The notes below the pieces were generated by a model that was not told the DNA's origin, did not search any database, and saw only the letters and a program-made list of their open reading frames with translations. Positions 1 to 11,595 of a stretch of 64,000 bases of DNA are shown here, one piece after another. Position 1 is the first letter of the stretch, and the number at the start of each line of letters is the position of its first letter. Source of the DNA: Streptomyces decoyicus (lineage in GTDB: Bacteria > Actinomycetota > Actinomycetes > Streptomycetales > Streptomycetaceae); contig NZ_CP082301.1 of assembly GCF_019880305.1 (NCBI RefSeq), positions 2,046,001 to 2,110,000 on the forward strand, read 5' to 3'. Position numbers and translations under genes: made by a program.

Positions 1-1149
1 ACACAGCACGTTGGACTTGGAGCCCGCGGCGCCCTCGCCGATCTCGACCAGGCCTCGGTAGGAGGTGCGGCCGCCGCCTCGTGCCACCGACTTGGAGACG
101 ATGTTGGAGGAGGTGTTCGGCGCCATGTGGACCATCTTGGAGCCGGCGTCCTGGTGCTGGCCCTCGCCCGCGAAGGCGATGGACAGGGTCTCGCCCTTGG
201 CGTGCTCGCCCATCAGGTAGACCGCCGGGTACTTCATGGTCACCTTGGAGCCGAGGTTGCCGTCGACCCACTCCATGGTCGCGCCCTCGTAGGCGACGGC
301 GCGCTTGGTGACCAGGTTGTAGACGTTGTTCGACCAGTTCTGGATGGTCGTGTAGCGGCAGCGGCCGCCCTTCTTCACGATGATCTCGACGACCGCGGAG
401 TGCAGCGAGTCCGACTTGTAGATCGGCGCCGTGCAGCCCTCGACGTAGTGGACGTAGGCGTCCTCGTCGACGATGATCAGCGTCCGCTCGAACTGGCCCA
501 TGTTCTCCGTGTTGATCCGGAAGTAGGCCTGCAGCGGGATGTCCACGTGGACACCCTTGGGGACGTAGATGAACGAGCCGCCGGACCACACCGCGGTGTT
601 CAGCGACGCGAACTTGTTGTCGCCGACCGGGATGACCGTGCCGAAGTACTCCTGGAAGAGCTCCGGGTGCTCCTTGAGCGCGGTGTCGGTGTCCAGGAAC
701 AGGACGCCCTGCTCCTCCAGGTCCTCACGGATCTGGTGGTAGACGACCTCGGACTCGTACTGCGCGGCGACACCGGCGACCAGGCGCTGCTTCTCCGCCT
801 CGGGGATGCCGAGCTTGTCGTAGGTGTTCTTGATGTCCTCGGGCAGGTCCTCCCAGGAGGCGGCCTGCTGCTCGGTGGAGCGGACGAAGTACTTGATGTT
901 GTCGAAGTCGATGCCCGACAGGTCCGAGCCCCAGTTCGGCATGGGCTTCTTGTCGAACAGCTTCAGGCCCTTGAGGCGGAGCTTGAGCATCCACTCCGGC
1001 TCGCTCTTCTTCGCCGAGATGTCGCGGACGACGGCCTCGGAAAGACCGCGCTTGGCGGAGGCGCCGGCCACGTCGGAGTCGGCCCAGCCGTATTCGTACT
1101 TGCCCAGGCCCTCGAGCTCAGGGTGAGCAGTCTCCGTAGGGAGCGTCAT
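1..1149 (-). CDS. sufB: Fe-S cluster assembly scaffold SufB (3' end outside window)
   Basis: SufB is part of the SufBCD complex, the cytoplasmic scaffold on which iron-sulfur clusters are built. The reading frame is open from the ATG at 1149 to the window edge and gives about 383 residues of the usual ~470, so the C-terminus is missing. It starts [12 protein letters not shown] and contains typical SufB stretches such as [19 protein letters not shown] and [10 protein letters not shown]. The start overlaps the stop of the upstream regulator gene as ATGA, so the two are translationally coupled. The rest of the suf operon presumably lies to the left. Identification is by family recognition and is firm. 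Confidence 0.96.
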   Translation of the reverse strand, partial: MTLPTETAHPELEGLGKYEYGWADSDVAGASAKRGLSEAVVRDISAKKSEPEWMLKLRLKGLKLFDKKPMPNWGSDLSGIDFDNIKYFVRSTEQQAASWEDLPEDIKNTYDKLGIPEAEKQRLVAGVAAQYESEVVYHQIREDLEEQGVLFLDTDTALKEHPELFQEYFGTVIPVGDNKFASLNTAVWSGGSFIYVPKGVHVDIPLQAYFRINTENMGQFERTLIIVDEDAYVHYVEGCTAPIYKSDSLHSAVVEIIVKKGGRCRYTTIQNWSNNVYNLVTKRAVAYEGATMEWVDGNLGSKVTMKYPAVYLMGEHAKGETLSIAFAGEGQHQDAGSKMVHMAPNTSSNIVSKSVARGGGRTSYRGLVEIGEGAAGSKSNVLC

Positions 1150-2042
1150 GCGGGGTTCCTCCCGGCCGTGCTTGCAGATGCTGTGGTGGTCTTGCTGGTG
1201 CGTGCGGTGCTGTGAGCGGCCTTGCCGGCACTGGCCTTCGGGATGAAGGTCGTGCACACCCCGTCGCCGTGGGCGATGGTGGCAAGCCGCTGTACGTGGG
1301 TCCCGAGCAATCGGGAGAAGACCTCGGTCTCCGCCTCGCACAGCTGCGGGTACTGCTCGGCGACATGGGCAACCGGGCAGTGGTGCTGGCAGAGCTGTTC
1401 ACCGAGCTGGGGATTGGGGGCGCTGCGCGCCGTAGCAGCGTACCCGTCGGCGGTCAACGCCTTCGCCAGGGCCTCGGTACGGGCCTCCGGATCGGCGGAC
1501 TCGACCGCCTTGCGGTAGCCCTCGGCCTGGGCGGCGAGCCGTGCGCGGGCGAACGCGGCGACGGCGGCCTCGCCCTTCTCCCCACCGCCGGCGCTCTGCG
1601 CGATCCAGCGCAGCGCGTCGGAGGCGAGCTGGTCGTAGGCCTGGTCGAAGGCATCGCGCCCGCAGTCGGTGAGGGCGAAGGCCTTGGCCGGGCGGCCGCG
1701 GCCCCGCGCGCCGTAGACCCGCTTCTCGCGGGGCTCGACGACGCCCTCGGCGGCCAGCGCGTCCAGATGCCGGCGGACGGCCGCCTGGGTCAGCTCCAGC
1801 CTCAGGGCCAGCTCGGCGGCGGTGGACGGACCATGGTCGAGAATGGAGCGGGCGACCCTGTTGCGGGTGCCCTGCTGTTCGTCGTGCGGCGCCGGGGCAG
1901 GCGCGACGCCCGTCCCGCGCCGCTCGGTCTGCTCGGGCGCGGAGGCGGCCGGCCCGGCGGTCTGCTCGACCTCGGGCCCTTCCTGTTCCTCGCTCGCGTA
2001 TTTCACAACGCCATTGTTGCGTAATTCGTCAAAGCGAGACAA
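1146..2042 (-). CDS. sufR: SufR-like Fe-S sensing transcriptional regulator of the suf operon
   Basis: This 298-residue protein has a winged helix-turn-helix of the ArsR/DeoR type at about residues 58-125 (motif [13 protein letters not shown]). Cysteines at about 218, 222 and 235 ([10 protein letters not shown], then YPQLC) match the pattern that holds a [4Fe-4S] cluster in SufR proteins. The family represses suf genes when clusters are sufficient. The start is TTG at 2042; an internal GTG about 10 codons later is an alternative. The stop overlaps sufB as ATGA. The C-terminal 30 residues are a low-complexity Ser/Thr/Ala/Lys tail. The promoter at 2069-2098 carries an inverted repeat that may be its operator. 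The cluster ligand assignment is by homology. Confidence 0.9.
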   Translation of the reverse strand: MSRFDELRNNGVVKYASEEQEGPEVEQTAGPAASAPEQTERRGTGVAPAPAPHDEQQGTRNRVARSILDHGPSTAAELALRLELTQAAVRRHLDALAAEGVVEPREKRVYGARGRGRPAKAFALTDCGRDAFDQAYDQLASDALRWIAQSAGGGEKGEAAVAAFARARLAAQAEGYRKAVESADPEARTEALAKALTADGYAATARSAPNPQLGEQLCQHHCPVAHVAEQYPQLCEAETEVFSRLLGTHVQRLATIAHGDGVCTTFIPKASAGKAAHSTARTSKTTTASASTAGRNPA

Positions 2043-2068
2043 GCCTCGTCCGGATCACGGACGGGTGG

Positions 2069-2098
2069 CCTCTATCACTTAGGCTGCCCTAATTTCAA
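2069..2098 (-). promoter_or_regulatory. Candidate sufR promoter with internal inverted-repeat operator
   Basis: On the minus strand a -35-like TTGAAA (2093-2098) and a -10-like TAGAGG (2069-2074) are 18 nt apart. The spacer holds the inverted repeat TTAGG-N4-CCTAA (2079-2092), which resembles half of a DtxR/IdeR-type iron box. Its place between -35 and -10 suits a repressor site, either for SufR itself or for an iron regulator. Confidence 0.45.
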
Positions 2099-2248
2099 GT
2101 ACCTTCCGAGCCCCTGGAAGCGCCGCCCACCTGCGACGGGACGGCCCCGCCCGGTGGGGGCGCACCGGGGCGCGAGGAGCGGCGGAATTGGTAGGGCCGC
2201 ACACCGCCGGATTGCGTACCCGGGCGCGGAAAAGCACCGACGCCCCCG

Positions 2249-2279
2249 TTGAAGGACTCCCCGCCACTCTCCGTAGACT
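2249..2279 (+). promoter_or_regulatory. Leaderless promoter of the ABC exporter
   Basis: TTGAAG (2249-2254) and TAGACT (2274-2279) are 19 nt apart. The -10 ends 7 nt before the ATG at 2287, so the transcript would begin at or next to the start codon. No Shine-Dalgarno sequence is visible, which agrees with a leaderless message and decides the start. Confidence 0.55.
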
Positions 2280-2286
2280 GCCCGCC

Positions 2287-3245
<959 letters not shown>

Positions 3246-3249
<4 letters not shown>

Positions 3250-3341
3250 ACCACGACCACGCCACCGTCGGCCGGGGGTCCGGGGGTCGCCCCCCGGGAA
3301 GGCACAGCCTGGAGCTCACCGGCAAGGAGCTGCGCGCATGA
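3246..3341 (+). CDS. Duplication-born 31-codon ORF, coupled (copy 1)
   Basis: This 31-residue frame begins at the ATG that overlaps the ATPase stop (ATGA at 3246-3249) and ends in the next ATGA at 3338-3341. It begins MNHDHATVGRGSGG and ends LELTGKELRA, a copy of the ATPase C-terminus. It has no ribosome-binding site beyond that carried inside the repeat and could be translated only by coupling or reinitiation. It is probably a by-product of the duplication that keeps translation flowing to the permease, not a functional peptide. Confidence 0.3.
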
Positions 3342-3433
3342 ACCACGACCACGCCACCGTCGGCCGGGGGTCCGGGGGTCGCCCCCCGGGAAGGCACAGC
3401 CTGGAGCTCACCGGCAAGGAGCTGCGCGCATGA
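3338..3433 (+). CDS. Duplication-born 31-codon ORF, coupled (copy 2)
   Basis: An exact second copy of the preceding 31-residue frame. It starts in the ATGA at 3338 and stops in the ATGA at 3430-3433, which also holds the start codon of the permease. Translation can therefore pass from ATPase to copy 1 to copy 2 to permease through three identical overlaps. Whether either peptide accumulates is unknown. Confidence 0.3.
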   Translation: MNHDHATVGRGSGGRPPGRHSLELTGKELRA

Positions 3434-4236
3434 CCACCACCGAGGCCGGCGGCGTCACCGGCACGTTCACCCCGCGGCCCGGCGCGGCCCCGCTGCCCCG
3501 GATGATCCGCGCGCAGGCGGCCCTGGAGACCAGGATGCTGCTGCGCAACGGTGAGCAGCTGCTGCTCACCGTCATCATCCCGACGCTGCTGCTGGTGCTG
3601 TTCTCCGCCGTCGACATCGTCGCGGTGCCCACCGCTACGGCCGGCGGTGCGGGCAGCTCCGTCGACTTCCTGGCGCCCGGCATCCTGGCGCTCGCCGTGA
3701 TGTCGACCGCCTTCACCGGCCAGGCCATCGCGACCGGCTTCGAGCGGCGCTACGGCGTGCTGAAGCGGCTCGCCGTCTCACCGCTGCCGCGCTGGGGGCT
3801 GATGACCGCCAAGACCTGCGCGGTGCTGGTCACCGAGGTCCTCCAGATCGCGCTGCTGACGGCCGTGGCCCTGGCGCTGGGCTGGTCCCCGCACGGCAAC
3901 CCGCTCTCGGTGGTGCTGCTGCTCCTGCTGGGCACCGCCGCCTTCTCGGGCCTGGGCCTGCTGATGGCCGGCACGCTCAAGGCCGAGGCCACCCTCGCGG
4001 CGGCCAACCTGGTGTTCCTGCTGCTGCTGGTCGGCGGTGGCGTGATCGTCCCGCTGGACAAGTTCCCGGAGGCCGCCCAGAGCGTCCTCGGGCTGCTGCC
4101 GATCGCGGCGCTGTCCGACGGGCTGCGCGACGTCCTCCAGCACGGCGCCGGCGTCCCCTGGCGGGACCTGGGCATCCTGGCCGGCTGGTCGGTGCTGGGT
4201 CTGGGCACGGCGGCCCGCTTCTTCCGCTGGGAGTGA
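3430..4236 (+). CDS. ABC-2 type transporter permease
   Basis: A 268-residue integral membrane protein of the ABC-2 family, the membrane partner of the ATPase encoded upstream. About six hydrophobic segments are visible (for example around TVIIPTLLLVLF, VLLLLLGTAAFSGLGLL and LVFLLLLVGGGVIV), with the family-typical GFERRYGVLKRLAVSPL loop after the second segment. The start ATG overlaps the stop of the last duplicated mini-ORF as ATGA. The natural arrangement before duplication would have been a direct ATPase-permease coupling. Substrate unknown; heme-pathway and Fe-S genes nearby are only context. Confidence 0.92.
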   Translation: MTTTEAGGVTGTFTPRPGAAPLPRMIRAQAALETRMLLRNGEQLLLTVIIPTLLLVLFSAVDIVAVPTATAGGAGSSVDFLAPGILALAVMSTAFTGQAIATGFERRYGVLKRLAVSPLPRWGLMTAKTCAVLVTEVLQIALLTAVALALGWSPHGNPLSVVLLLLLGTAAFSGLGLLMAGTLKAEATLAAANLVFLLLLVGGGVIVPLDKFPEAAQSVLGLLPIAALSDGLRDVLQHGAGVPWRDLGILAGWSVLGLGTAARFFRWE

Positions 4237-4322
4237 GCCGCCGGACGGCCGTGGTGCGGAGTGGCTCCGGGCGGGTCCGGTGCGTTGCGCACCCCTCGTG
4301 AAAGTTTGCACAAGGCGCGGCC

Positions 4323-4328
4323 TACGAT
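4323..4328 (+). promoter_or_regulatory. -10 element of ctaA
   Basis: TACGAT overlaps the annotated ATG at 4327 and lies 7 nt before an in-frame GTG at 4336. If this -10 is used, translation would start leaderless at the GTG, shortening CtaA by three residues. A convincing -35 is not visible. Confidence 0.35.
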
Positions 4329-5340
4329 GTCTCCCGTGCCGAACACGCTGAATCCCCTTGAGCTGATCGCCCGCCGCTGGCAGCCGTCCGCGGCCTTTGT
4401 GCGCCGGGCCGCGCTGGCCACCGTCGTCATGGCCGTGATCATCGTCGTCACGGGTGGCGCGGTCCGGCTCAGCCAGTCCGGGCTGGGCTGCTCGACCTGG
4501 CCCAAGTGCACGCCGGACAGCCTGACTCCGACCGCCGCGATGGGCATCAACGGGCTCATCGAGTTCGGCAACCGCATGCTGACGTATGTGCTGTGCGCGG
4601 TGGTCGGCCTGTTCATCATCGCCGCCCGCGCCCGTCACCCCCGGCGCCGCTCGCTCACCCGGCTCGGCTGGGCGCAGTTCTGGCTGGTCATGAGCAACGC
4701 CGTCATCGGCGGCATCACAGTCCTCACCGGCCTGAACCCGTACATCGTCAGCTCGCACTTCCTTGCGGCCACGGCGCTGCTCACGGTCGCCGTACTGAGC
4801 TGGAAGCGGGCGAGCGAGGGCGACGAGGAGCCGCGCGACCTGGTCCCCCGTCCGGCGCGGCAGCTGGCCGGGCTGCTGGTGGCCGCGACCGGCTCGCTCA
4901 CCGTCATCGGCACGGTCGTCACGGGCACCGGCCCGCACGCGGGCGACGCCAAGAAGGTCCACCGCATCCCGCTGGACTGGCAGGAGGTCACCCAGCTCCA
5001 CGTCGACTTCGTCTACATCGTCGTCGGCCTGTCGGTCGCCCTGTGGTTCACGCTGCGCGCCGTCAAGGCGCCGGCCGCCCCGCGCCGGATGCTCCTGGAG
5101 CTGTTCGCCTGTATCGCGCTCCAGGGCGTCATCGGCTACATCCAGTACTTCATGGGCCTGCCCGAGATCGTCATCGGGCTCCACATGCTGGGTTCGGCCC
5201 TGGTGTGGATCTGCGTGCTGCGGGTCTGCCTGTCGCTGCGCGACCGCGGTCCGCTCCAGGAGGACGACTCCAGCGGGTCCGCCCTCTCCGGCGAGCAGGA
5301 GGCCGCCGAACCTCAGCCGGCCTCCGCGCTCAGCCGGTAG
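4327..5340 (+). CDS. ctaA: Heme A synthase CtaA (COX15 family)
   Basis: CtaA oxidises the methyl group of heme O to heme A for cytochrome aa3 oxidase, in the cytoplasmic membrane. The 337-residue protein has about eight membrane segments. It carries the family motif GGAVRLSQSGLGCSTWPKC, with the cysteine pair of the first loop, and conserved histidines in the helices (SSHFLAATALL, LHVDFVYIVVG, IGLHMLGSALVW). The start is ATG 4327 or GTG 4336. It overlaps the convergent amidohydrolase gene by 28 bp at the 3' end. Its product-pathway partner ctaB lies 1.5 kb away on the other strand. Confidence 0.95.
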   Translation: MSPVPNTLNPLELIARRWQPSAAFVRRAALATVVMAVIIVVTGGAVRLSQSGLGCSTWPKCTPDSLTPTAAMGINGLIEFGNRMLTYVLCAVVGLFIIAARARHPRRRSLTRLGWAQFWLVMSNAVIGGITVLTGLNPYIVSSHFLAATALLTVAVLSWKRASEGDEEPRDLVPRPARQLAGLLVAATGSLTVIGTVVTGTGPHAGDAKKVHRIPLDWQEVTQLHVDFVYIVVGLSVALWFTLRAVKAPAAPRRMLLELFACIALQGVIGYIQYFMGLPEIVIGLHMLGSALVWICVLRVCLSLRDRGPLQEDDSSGSALSGEQEAAEPQPASALSR

Positions 5341-6359
5341 ACCCGGCGCGCGGTCCCCGACCCGACCATCTCGGTGATCCGCCGCCCGTCCTCGGTGCCG
5401 CACAGCCCCTCGTCGGTCCACTCCCGTACGAGGCGGCCCATGGCACGCAGAAAGCACCGGGCGCCGGTCACATACAGCTCGGGCAGCCCGCGGGCGCCCG
5501 AGGAGAACAGCAGCTTGCCGAACGGCGCCTGACCGAGCGTCTCCTGGGGGCAGGGCCCGGCGTCCGCGTACACATGGGCGTGCACCGCGGCGAGCTGCGC
5601 CGCCCGCCGGTGGTGCGGCGCCCGTGGCAGCAGGACGAGATCCGAGCCGATACCGGTCGTGGCACGCAGAAAGCCCGCCAGCGGCCCCGGGTCGGGGCAG
5701 TGCAGCTGCACCGGAAGACCGGTCGCCACCGCACTCCACAGCAGATGCCGTACGAGCGCGGGCTCGCCCAGCCGCTCGCCGGGCCGGCGGCCGCGCAGCC
5801 AGCGGTCCGCGGCGCGCCGTACCTCGCCGGCCTCGGGGGCGTGCCCGTCGCAGTAGGTGGCGCCGGAGGCGAAGGCGGTGGCGTGCTGGGCCGCGGCGTA
5901 CAGGGCCTCGGCGGTGTAGCCGAGGAAGGAGTCGACGCTGCCGGAGGTGTCGGCGACCTGCTCGGCGAGCGGTTCGAGCCGTACGACCTCGTGGGCGCCG
6001 GCCTCGGCGGCGGCGGCGAGTTCGGTGGCCGAGGTCAGCTCGCTGGGGGTGCCGGCCTCCAGCAGGAACGTGCCGATGCCGGAGCCGCGCAGCAGCAGAC
6101 GTCCGGCCCGGTAGGCGCCGACCTCGCGCCGGCGGGCCAGGTAGCGGGCGGGCGGGCAGTGCGGGTCCAGGCCCAGCAGCGGGGGGCACCAGCGGCGTAT
6201 CGCAAGGCCGGTGAAGCTGTCGAAGTAGCTGGTGCCGGCGGGGGCCGGGCCGTGTGCGCCGGCCGCGGCGGCGAGGTGGGTCTCGAAGGAGCCGAGGCCG
6301 AGCTCGCCGTGCACCGCACCATGGCTGTACTGATCGATGAGCGGTGGAAGTCCGTCCAT
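5313..6359 (-). CDS. Amidohydrolase-family (metal-dependent hydrolase) protein
   Basis: A 348-residue protein of the amidohydrolase-2 superfamily, found by its overall pattern: an N-terminal region with IDQYSHGAVHGEL where the family's metal-binding histidines usually sit, LPVQLHCPDPGPL in the middle, and PFGKLLFSSGARGLPELY near the end, the usual strand-7/8 motif. The usual HxH near the N-terminus is not evident (only DQYSH), so the metal centre may be atypical or absent. The last 28 bp overlap the end of ctaA on the opposite strand. The substrate is unknown. It is a conserved neighbour of the heme genes in streptomycetes, as far as I recall. Confidence 0.75.
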   Translation of the reverse strand: MDGLPPLIDQYSHGAVHGELGLGSFETHLAAAAGAHGPAPAGTSYFDSFTGLAIRRWCPPLLGLDPHCPPARYLARRREVGAYRAGRLLLRGSGIGTFLLEAGTPSELTSATELAAAAEAGAHEVVRLEPLAEQVADTSGSVDSFLGYTAEALYAAAQHATAFASGATYCDGHAPEAGEVRRAADRWLRGRRPGERLGEPALVRHLLWSAVATGLPVQLHCPDPGPLAGFLRATTGIGSDLVLLPRAPHHRRAAQLAAVHAHVYADAGPCPQETLGQAPFGKLLFSSGARGLPELYVTGARCFLRAMGRLVREWTDEGLCGTEDGRRITEMVGSGTARRVYRLSAEAG

Positions 6360-6495
6360 CCGCCCCTCCTCGCCGAGAGCCCGCCGAGCGCGGCCGGAGC
6401 GCCGCGCCTGGTGGGCTTAACGGGCGAGGAGGTGGTGAGGTATCGGGCTCCGCTTCCGGCGTGCGCCCCGGCGCACGGCGCCCGGCACCGCACCG

Positions 6496-6867
6496 TCAGC
6501 TGTTGGACGGGCCGCCCACCTGAATGCCTGCCATCCGGGACCACTCGTAGCGGCCCGTACGGACCTTGGCGGCGAGGTCGCCGTCGAAGTCGTCGTGGAG
6601 CGTGATGCCGGCCTTGTCGGCGGCGTCCTTGGCGGAGCCGAAGGTGTCCGCGACGAGGTTGCCCCACTCGCCGTCGGCCCCGACGAGCGCGATCCGGGTG
6701 CGGCCGCGGCCGATGTGTGCGAGCTGGCCTTCGGCGCTGCCGCCGTGGGTGGCGGCGAAGGCACGGATCTGCTTGGCGAGCTTGTCCGCGCGCTTGCCGG
6801 CCCGCTTGTCGGTGCGCGCCCCGGCCGCCGTCTCCGTCTGCTCGTCTGCCTGCTGGGTGTCTGCCAT
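6496..6867 (-). CDS. Conserved hypothetical protein, 123 aa
   Basis: I do not recognise a characterised family. The protein is charged and soluble: an N-terminal acidic and Lys/Arg-rich helix-forming stretch (about residues 1-45) precedes a compact domain with HIGRGRTRIALVGADGEWGNLV and a tryptophan-containing end (YEWSRMAGIQVGG). There is no signal peptide or membrane segment. The ATG at 6867 is chosen because a -10-like TAGCAT lies 7 nt upstream, giving a leaderless message; a start six codons further upstream is also open. It lies 24 bp downstream of ctaB on the same strand, but the promoter suggests separate transcription. Confidence 0.7.
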   Translation of the reverse strand: MADTQQADEQTETAAGARTDKRAGKRADKLAKQIRAFAATHGGSAEGQLAHIGRGRTRIALVGADGEWGNLVADTFGSAKDAADKAGITLHDDFDGDLAAKVRTGRYEWSRMAGIQVGGPSNS

Positions 6868-6874
6868 GAACAGC

Positions 6875-6880
6875 ATGCTA
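6875..6880 (-). promoter_or_regulatory. -10 element of the 123-aa hypothetical gene
   Basis: TAGCAT on the minus strand lies 7 nt before the ATG at 6867. This is the leaderless spacing seen repeatedly in this window. A clear -35 is not visible. Confidence 0.4.
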
Positions 6881-6891
6881 CCCATCGGTAA

Positions 6892-7875
6892 TCAGTGAAG
6901 GAAGGGATCCACGGCGACGGCGACGAACAGCAGCGAGACATAGGTGATGGACCAGTGGAACAGCCGCATCTCCTTGAGCTTGGCGCCCGTGATCCCGGCC
7001 TTGGCGCGGGCCTGCAGACCGTGCGCCTCCTTGAGCCAGAGGGCGCCGCAGGCGACCGCGACGACGGTGTAGAACCAGCCGGTGTAGCCCAGCGGCTGGA
7101 GCAGCAGCGACACGGCCACCATCACCCAGCTGTAGGCGACGATCTGCCGCGCGACGACCTTGTTGCCCACGACCGCCGGCAGCATCGGCACACCGACGCG
7201 CGCATAGTCGTCCTTGACCTTCATCGACAGCGGCCAGTAGTGCGGCGGCGTCCAGAAGAAGATGACGAGGAAGAGGACCAGCGCGGCCCAGGAGACCGAG
7301 TTCGTCACCGCGGACCAGCCGATGAAGACCGGCATACAGCCCGCGATCCCGCCCCAGACGATGTTCTGGCTGGTGCGGCGCTTGAGGATCATCGTGTAAA
7401 CGACGACGTAGAAAAGCAGCGCACCGAGCGACAGCATCGCCGACAGCGGGTTGACGAGGAACCAGAACCAGGCCGTGGAGCCGACCGCGAGGGCGGTCGC
7501 GAAGACCAGGCACTCGCGGGGGCTCACCATGCCGGTGATCAGGGGCCGCTGGGACGTCCGGTCCATCAGCGCGTCGATGTCACGGTCGATGTACATGTTG
7601 AAGGCGGCGGCACCGCCGGCGGAGAGATAGCCGCCGACGCAGGTCGCCAGCACCAGCCACAGGTCGGGCACACCCTTGGCCGCCAGGAACATCACCGGCA
7701 CCGTGGTCATCAGCAGCAGCTCGATGACCCGTGGCTTGGTCAGTGCCACGAACGCCTTGACGCGGGCCACGAACGGCCGCTCACCGGGATTCCGGGGGAC
7801 CTGAGAGCACTCCCCCACAGCCTTGACGGCGTGGGCGGTGCCCCCACCCGCAGGTCGGGATTCGACGGCCGTCAC
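6892..7875 (-). CDS. ctaB: Heme O synthase (protoheme IX farnesyltransferase) CtaB
   Basis: CtaB farnesylates heme B to heme O, the substrate of CtaA, in the membrane. This UbiA-family prenyltransferase of 327 residues has the first Asp-rich motif [20 protein letters not shown] and about eight to nine membrane segments. The start is GTG 7875, which has AGGGG 5 nt upstream; longer frames lack a site. Residues about 10-25 ([14 protein letters not shown]) are encoded by a GC-rich hairpin repeat also present near 43.9 kb, so the N-terminus seems to carry an inserted repeat. It is transcribed divergently from the pentose-phosphate operon. Confidence 0.95.
   Translation of the reverse strand: MTAVESRPAGGGTAHAVKAVGECSQVPRNPGERPFVARVKAFVALTKPRVIELLLMTTVPVMFLAAKGVPDLWLVLATCVGGYLSAGGAAAFNMYIDRDIDALMDRTSQRPLITGMVSPRECLVFATALAVGSTAWFWFLVNPLSAMLSLGALLFYVVVYTMILKRRTSQNIVWGGIAGCMPVFIGWSAVTNSVSWAALVLFLVIFFWTPPHYWPLSMKVKDDYARVGVPMLPAVVGNKVVARQIVAYSWVMVAVSLLLQPLGYTGWFYTVVAVACGALWLKEAHGLQARAKAGITGAKLKEMRLFHWSITYVSLLFVAVAVDPFLH
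7807..7846. repeat. GC-rich hairpin repeat inside the ctaB coding sequence
   Basis: Read on the minus strand, this segment has the pattern TGGGGGCACC, CACGCCGTCAAGGC, TGTGGGGGAGTGC. The intergenic segment at 43861-43898 has the same pattern, with a few substitutions. It lies in the variable, non-membrane N-terminus of CtaB. A short repeat that inserts in frame is the simplest explanation. Confidence 0.55.
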
Positions 7876-8333
7876 GCACACCCCTGGAAGTAACATCGGC
7901 GGCCTCTGCCGCGGAAGAGATAAGGCATGCAAGCCCTTCCGGCAGTGAAGACGCGGTAAAGGGCTTGCGCGTACCACGCCACTTTAGACGTTGGCCATAC
8001 AGCGATCTTCGCGGGGGTGGGGTCGTGTTGGGCGCCCGGCCGTGGGCCGGTGAGGTCATCTTCCCCCGGACATCCGCCCGGCGTTCGGGAGGCGAAGGGG
8101 GCCGCCGCCCGGCAGTCTGGTTCGTAGGGCCTCACCTCGGGACCGGGAATGCCTCAAGTCCTGATTTGAGCGCCCGAAGCGGCGAGACGCCATGGCCTGC
8201 GCCCACCGACTGAGCGCCGAAATCGCCGACTGAGCGTCGAAAAGACGCACGCCCTTGCGGGGGTAGGCTCGACACCGCCTGGCGGACATACCGTCCGCGG
8301 CATTCGACATGTGGAGAGGAGCCCTGACTCAGG
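7876..8333. other. Intergenic region between divergent ctaB and tkt
   Basis: No convincing gene is seen in these 458 bp. The region must hold the promoters of ctaB and of the tkt operon. It contains a 17-bp near-exact direct repeat, CCGACTGAGCG(C/T)CGAAA, at 8206-8222 and 8226-8242 with a 20-bp period. A -10-like TAGGCT at 8264-8269 and a GGAGAGGAGCC ribosome-binding site near 8312-8322 precede tkt. Confidence 0.6.
8206..8242 (+). promoter_or_regulatory. Direct repeat upstream of tkt, possible regulator site
   Basis: Two copies of CCGACTGAGCG(C/T)CGAAA, differing at one base and spaced 20 bp apart (about two helical turns), end 22 bp before the -10-like TAGGCT at 8264. The phasing and position would suit a regulator binding on one face of the DNA near the tkt promoter. 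The binding protein is unknown. Confidence 0.35.
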
Positions 8334-10436
<2,103 letters not shown>

Positions 10437-10470
10437 CGCCCGTACACGACAAGTAGGAGATGCAGAACCC

Positions 10471-11589
10471 ATGACAGACGCACTCAAGCGCCTCTCCGAC
10501 GAAGGCGTCGCGATCTGGCTGGACGACCTGTCGCGCAAGCGCATCACGTCCGGCAACCTCGCCGAGCTGATCGACCAGCAGCACGTCGTCGGTGTCACGA
10601 CGAACCCGTCGATCTTCCAGAAGGCGATCTCCGCGGGTGACGGCTACGAGCAGCAGCTCGCCGACCTCGCCGCCCGTAAGGTCACCGTCGAGGAAGCCAT
10701 CCGCATGATCACGACGGCGGACGTCCGCGACGCCGCCGACATCCTGCGGCCCGTCTTCGACGCCACCGGCGGCCAGGACGGCCGGGTCTCGATCGAGGTG
10801 GACCCGCGCCTGGCGCACCACACCACCCCGACCATCGCCGAGGCCAAGCAGCTGGCGTGGCTGGTGGACCGCCCGAACACGCTGATCAAGATCCCGGCCA
10901 CCAAGGCGGGCCTCCCGGCGATCACCGAGGTCATCGGCCTCGGCATCAGCGTCAACGTCACGCTGATCTTCTCGCTGGAGCGCTACCGCGAGGTCATGGA
11001 CGCCTACCTGGCGGGCCTGGAGAAGGCCAAGGCCGCGGGCCTGGACCTGTCCCTGATCCGTTCGGTGGCGTCGTTCTTCGTGTCCCGTGTGGACACCGAG
11101 ATCGACAAGCGCCTGGAGAAGCTGGGCACGGACGAGGCCAAGGCCCTCAAGGGCAAGGCCGCGCTGGCCAACGCCCGGCTGGCCTACGAGGCGTACGAGG
11201 AGGTCTTCTCCTCGGACCGCTGGGCCGCCCTCGACAAGGCCGGCGCCAACAAGCAGCGTCCGCTGTGGGCCTCGACCGGTGTCAAGGACCCGGCCTTCAA
11301 GGACACGCTGTACGTGGACGAGCTGGTCGCCCCTGGCACGGTCAACACCATGCCGGAGGCCACCCTGGAGGCCGCCGCCGACCACGGCGCGATCACCGGT
11401 GACACCGTTCGCGGCACGTACGACGCCGCCAGGGCCGACCTGGAGGCGATCGGAAAGCTCGGGATCTCGTACGACGATGTCGTGAAGGTCCTGGAGGACG
11501 AGGGCGTGGAGAAGTTCGAGGCGTCCTGGAACGACCTGCTCAAGTCCACGGAGGCGGAGCTCGAGCGCCTCGCTCCCTCGGAGGGCTGA
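10471..11589 (+). CDS. tal: Transaldolase
   Basis: Transaldolase moves a dihydroxyacetone unit between sedoheptulose 7-phosphate and glyceraldehyde 3-phosphate through a Schiff-base lysine. This 372-residue protein belongs to the longer actinobacterial type. [13 protein letters not shown], and [14 protein letters not shown] with the active-site lysine, are clear. ATG 10471 has AGGAGA about 11 nt upstream; the open frame extends further upstream but has no better site. It begins 34 bp after tkt and ends 6 bp before zwf, within the same operon. Confidence 0.97.
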   Translation: MTDALKRLSDEGVAIWLDDLSRKRITSGNLAELIDQQHVVGVTTNPSIFQKAISAGDGYEQQLADLAARKVTVEEAIRMITTADVRDAADILRPVFDATGGQDGRVSIEVDPRLAHHTTPTIAEAKQLAWLVDRPNTLIKIPATKAGLPAITEVIGLGISVNVTLIFSLERYREVMDAYLAGLEKAKAAGLDLSLIRSVASFFVSRVDTEIDKRLEKLGTDEAKALKGKAALANARLAYEAYEEVFSSDRWAALDKAGANKQRPLWASTGVKDPAFKDTLYVDELVAPGTVNTMPEATLEAAADHGAITGDTVRGTYDAARADLEAIGKLGISYDDVVKVLEDEGVEKFEASWNDLLKSTEAELERLAPSEG

Positions 11590-11595
11590 TCTCCC

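Noticed and set aside
127..1215. Long open frame (362 codons) on the plus strand over sufB
   Set aside because: It is the antisense of a clear SufB sequence. Such frames arise from third-position G/C bias, and the translation has no recognisable family and is Val/Leu/Arg/Asp-rich.
3778..6189. 803-codon open frame on the minus strand over the permease, ctaA and amidohydrolase genes
   Set aside because: It crosses three well-supported genes, has the Arg/Pro/Ala composition of a high-GC shadow and no start signal.
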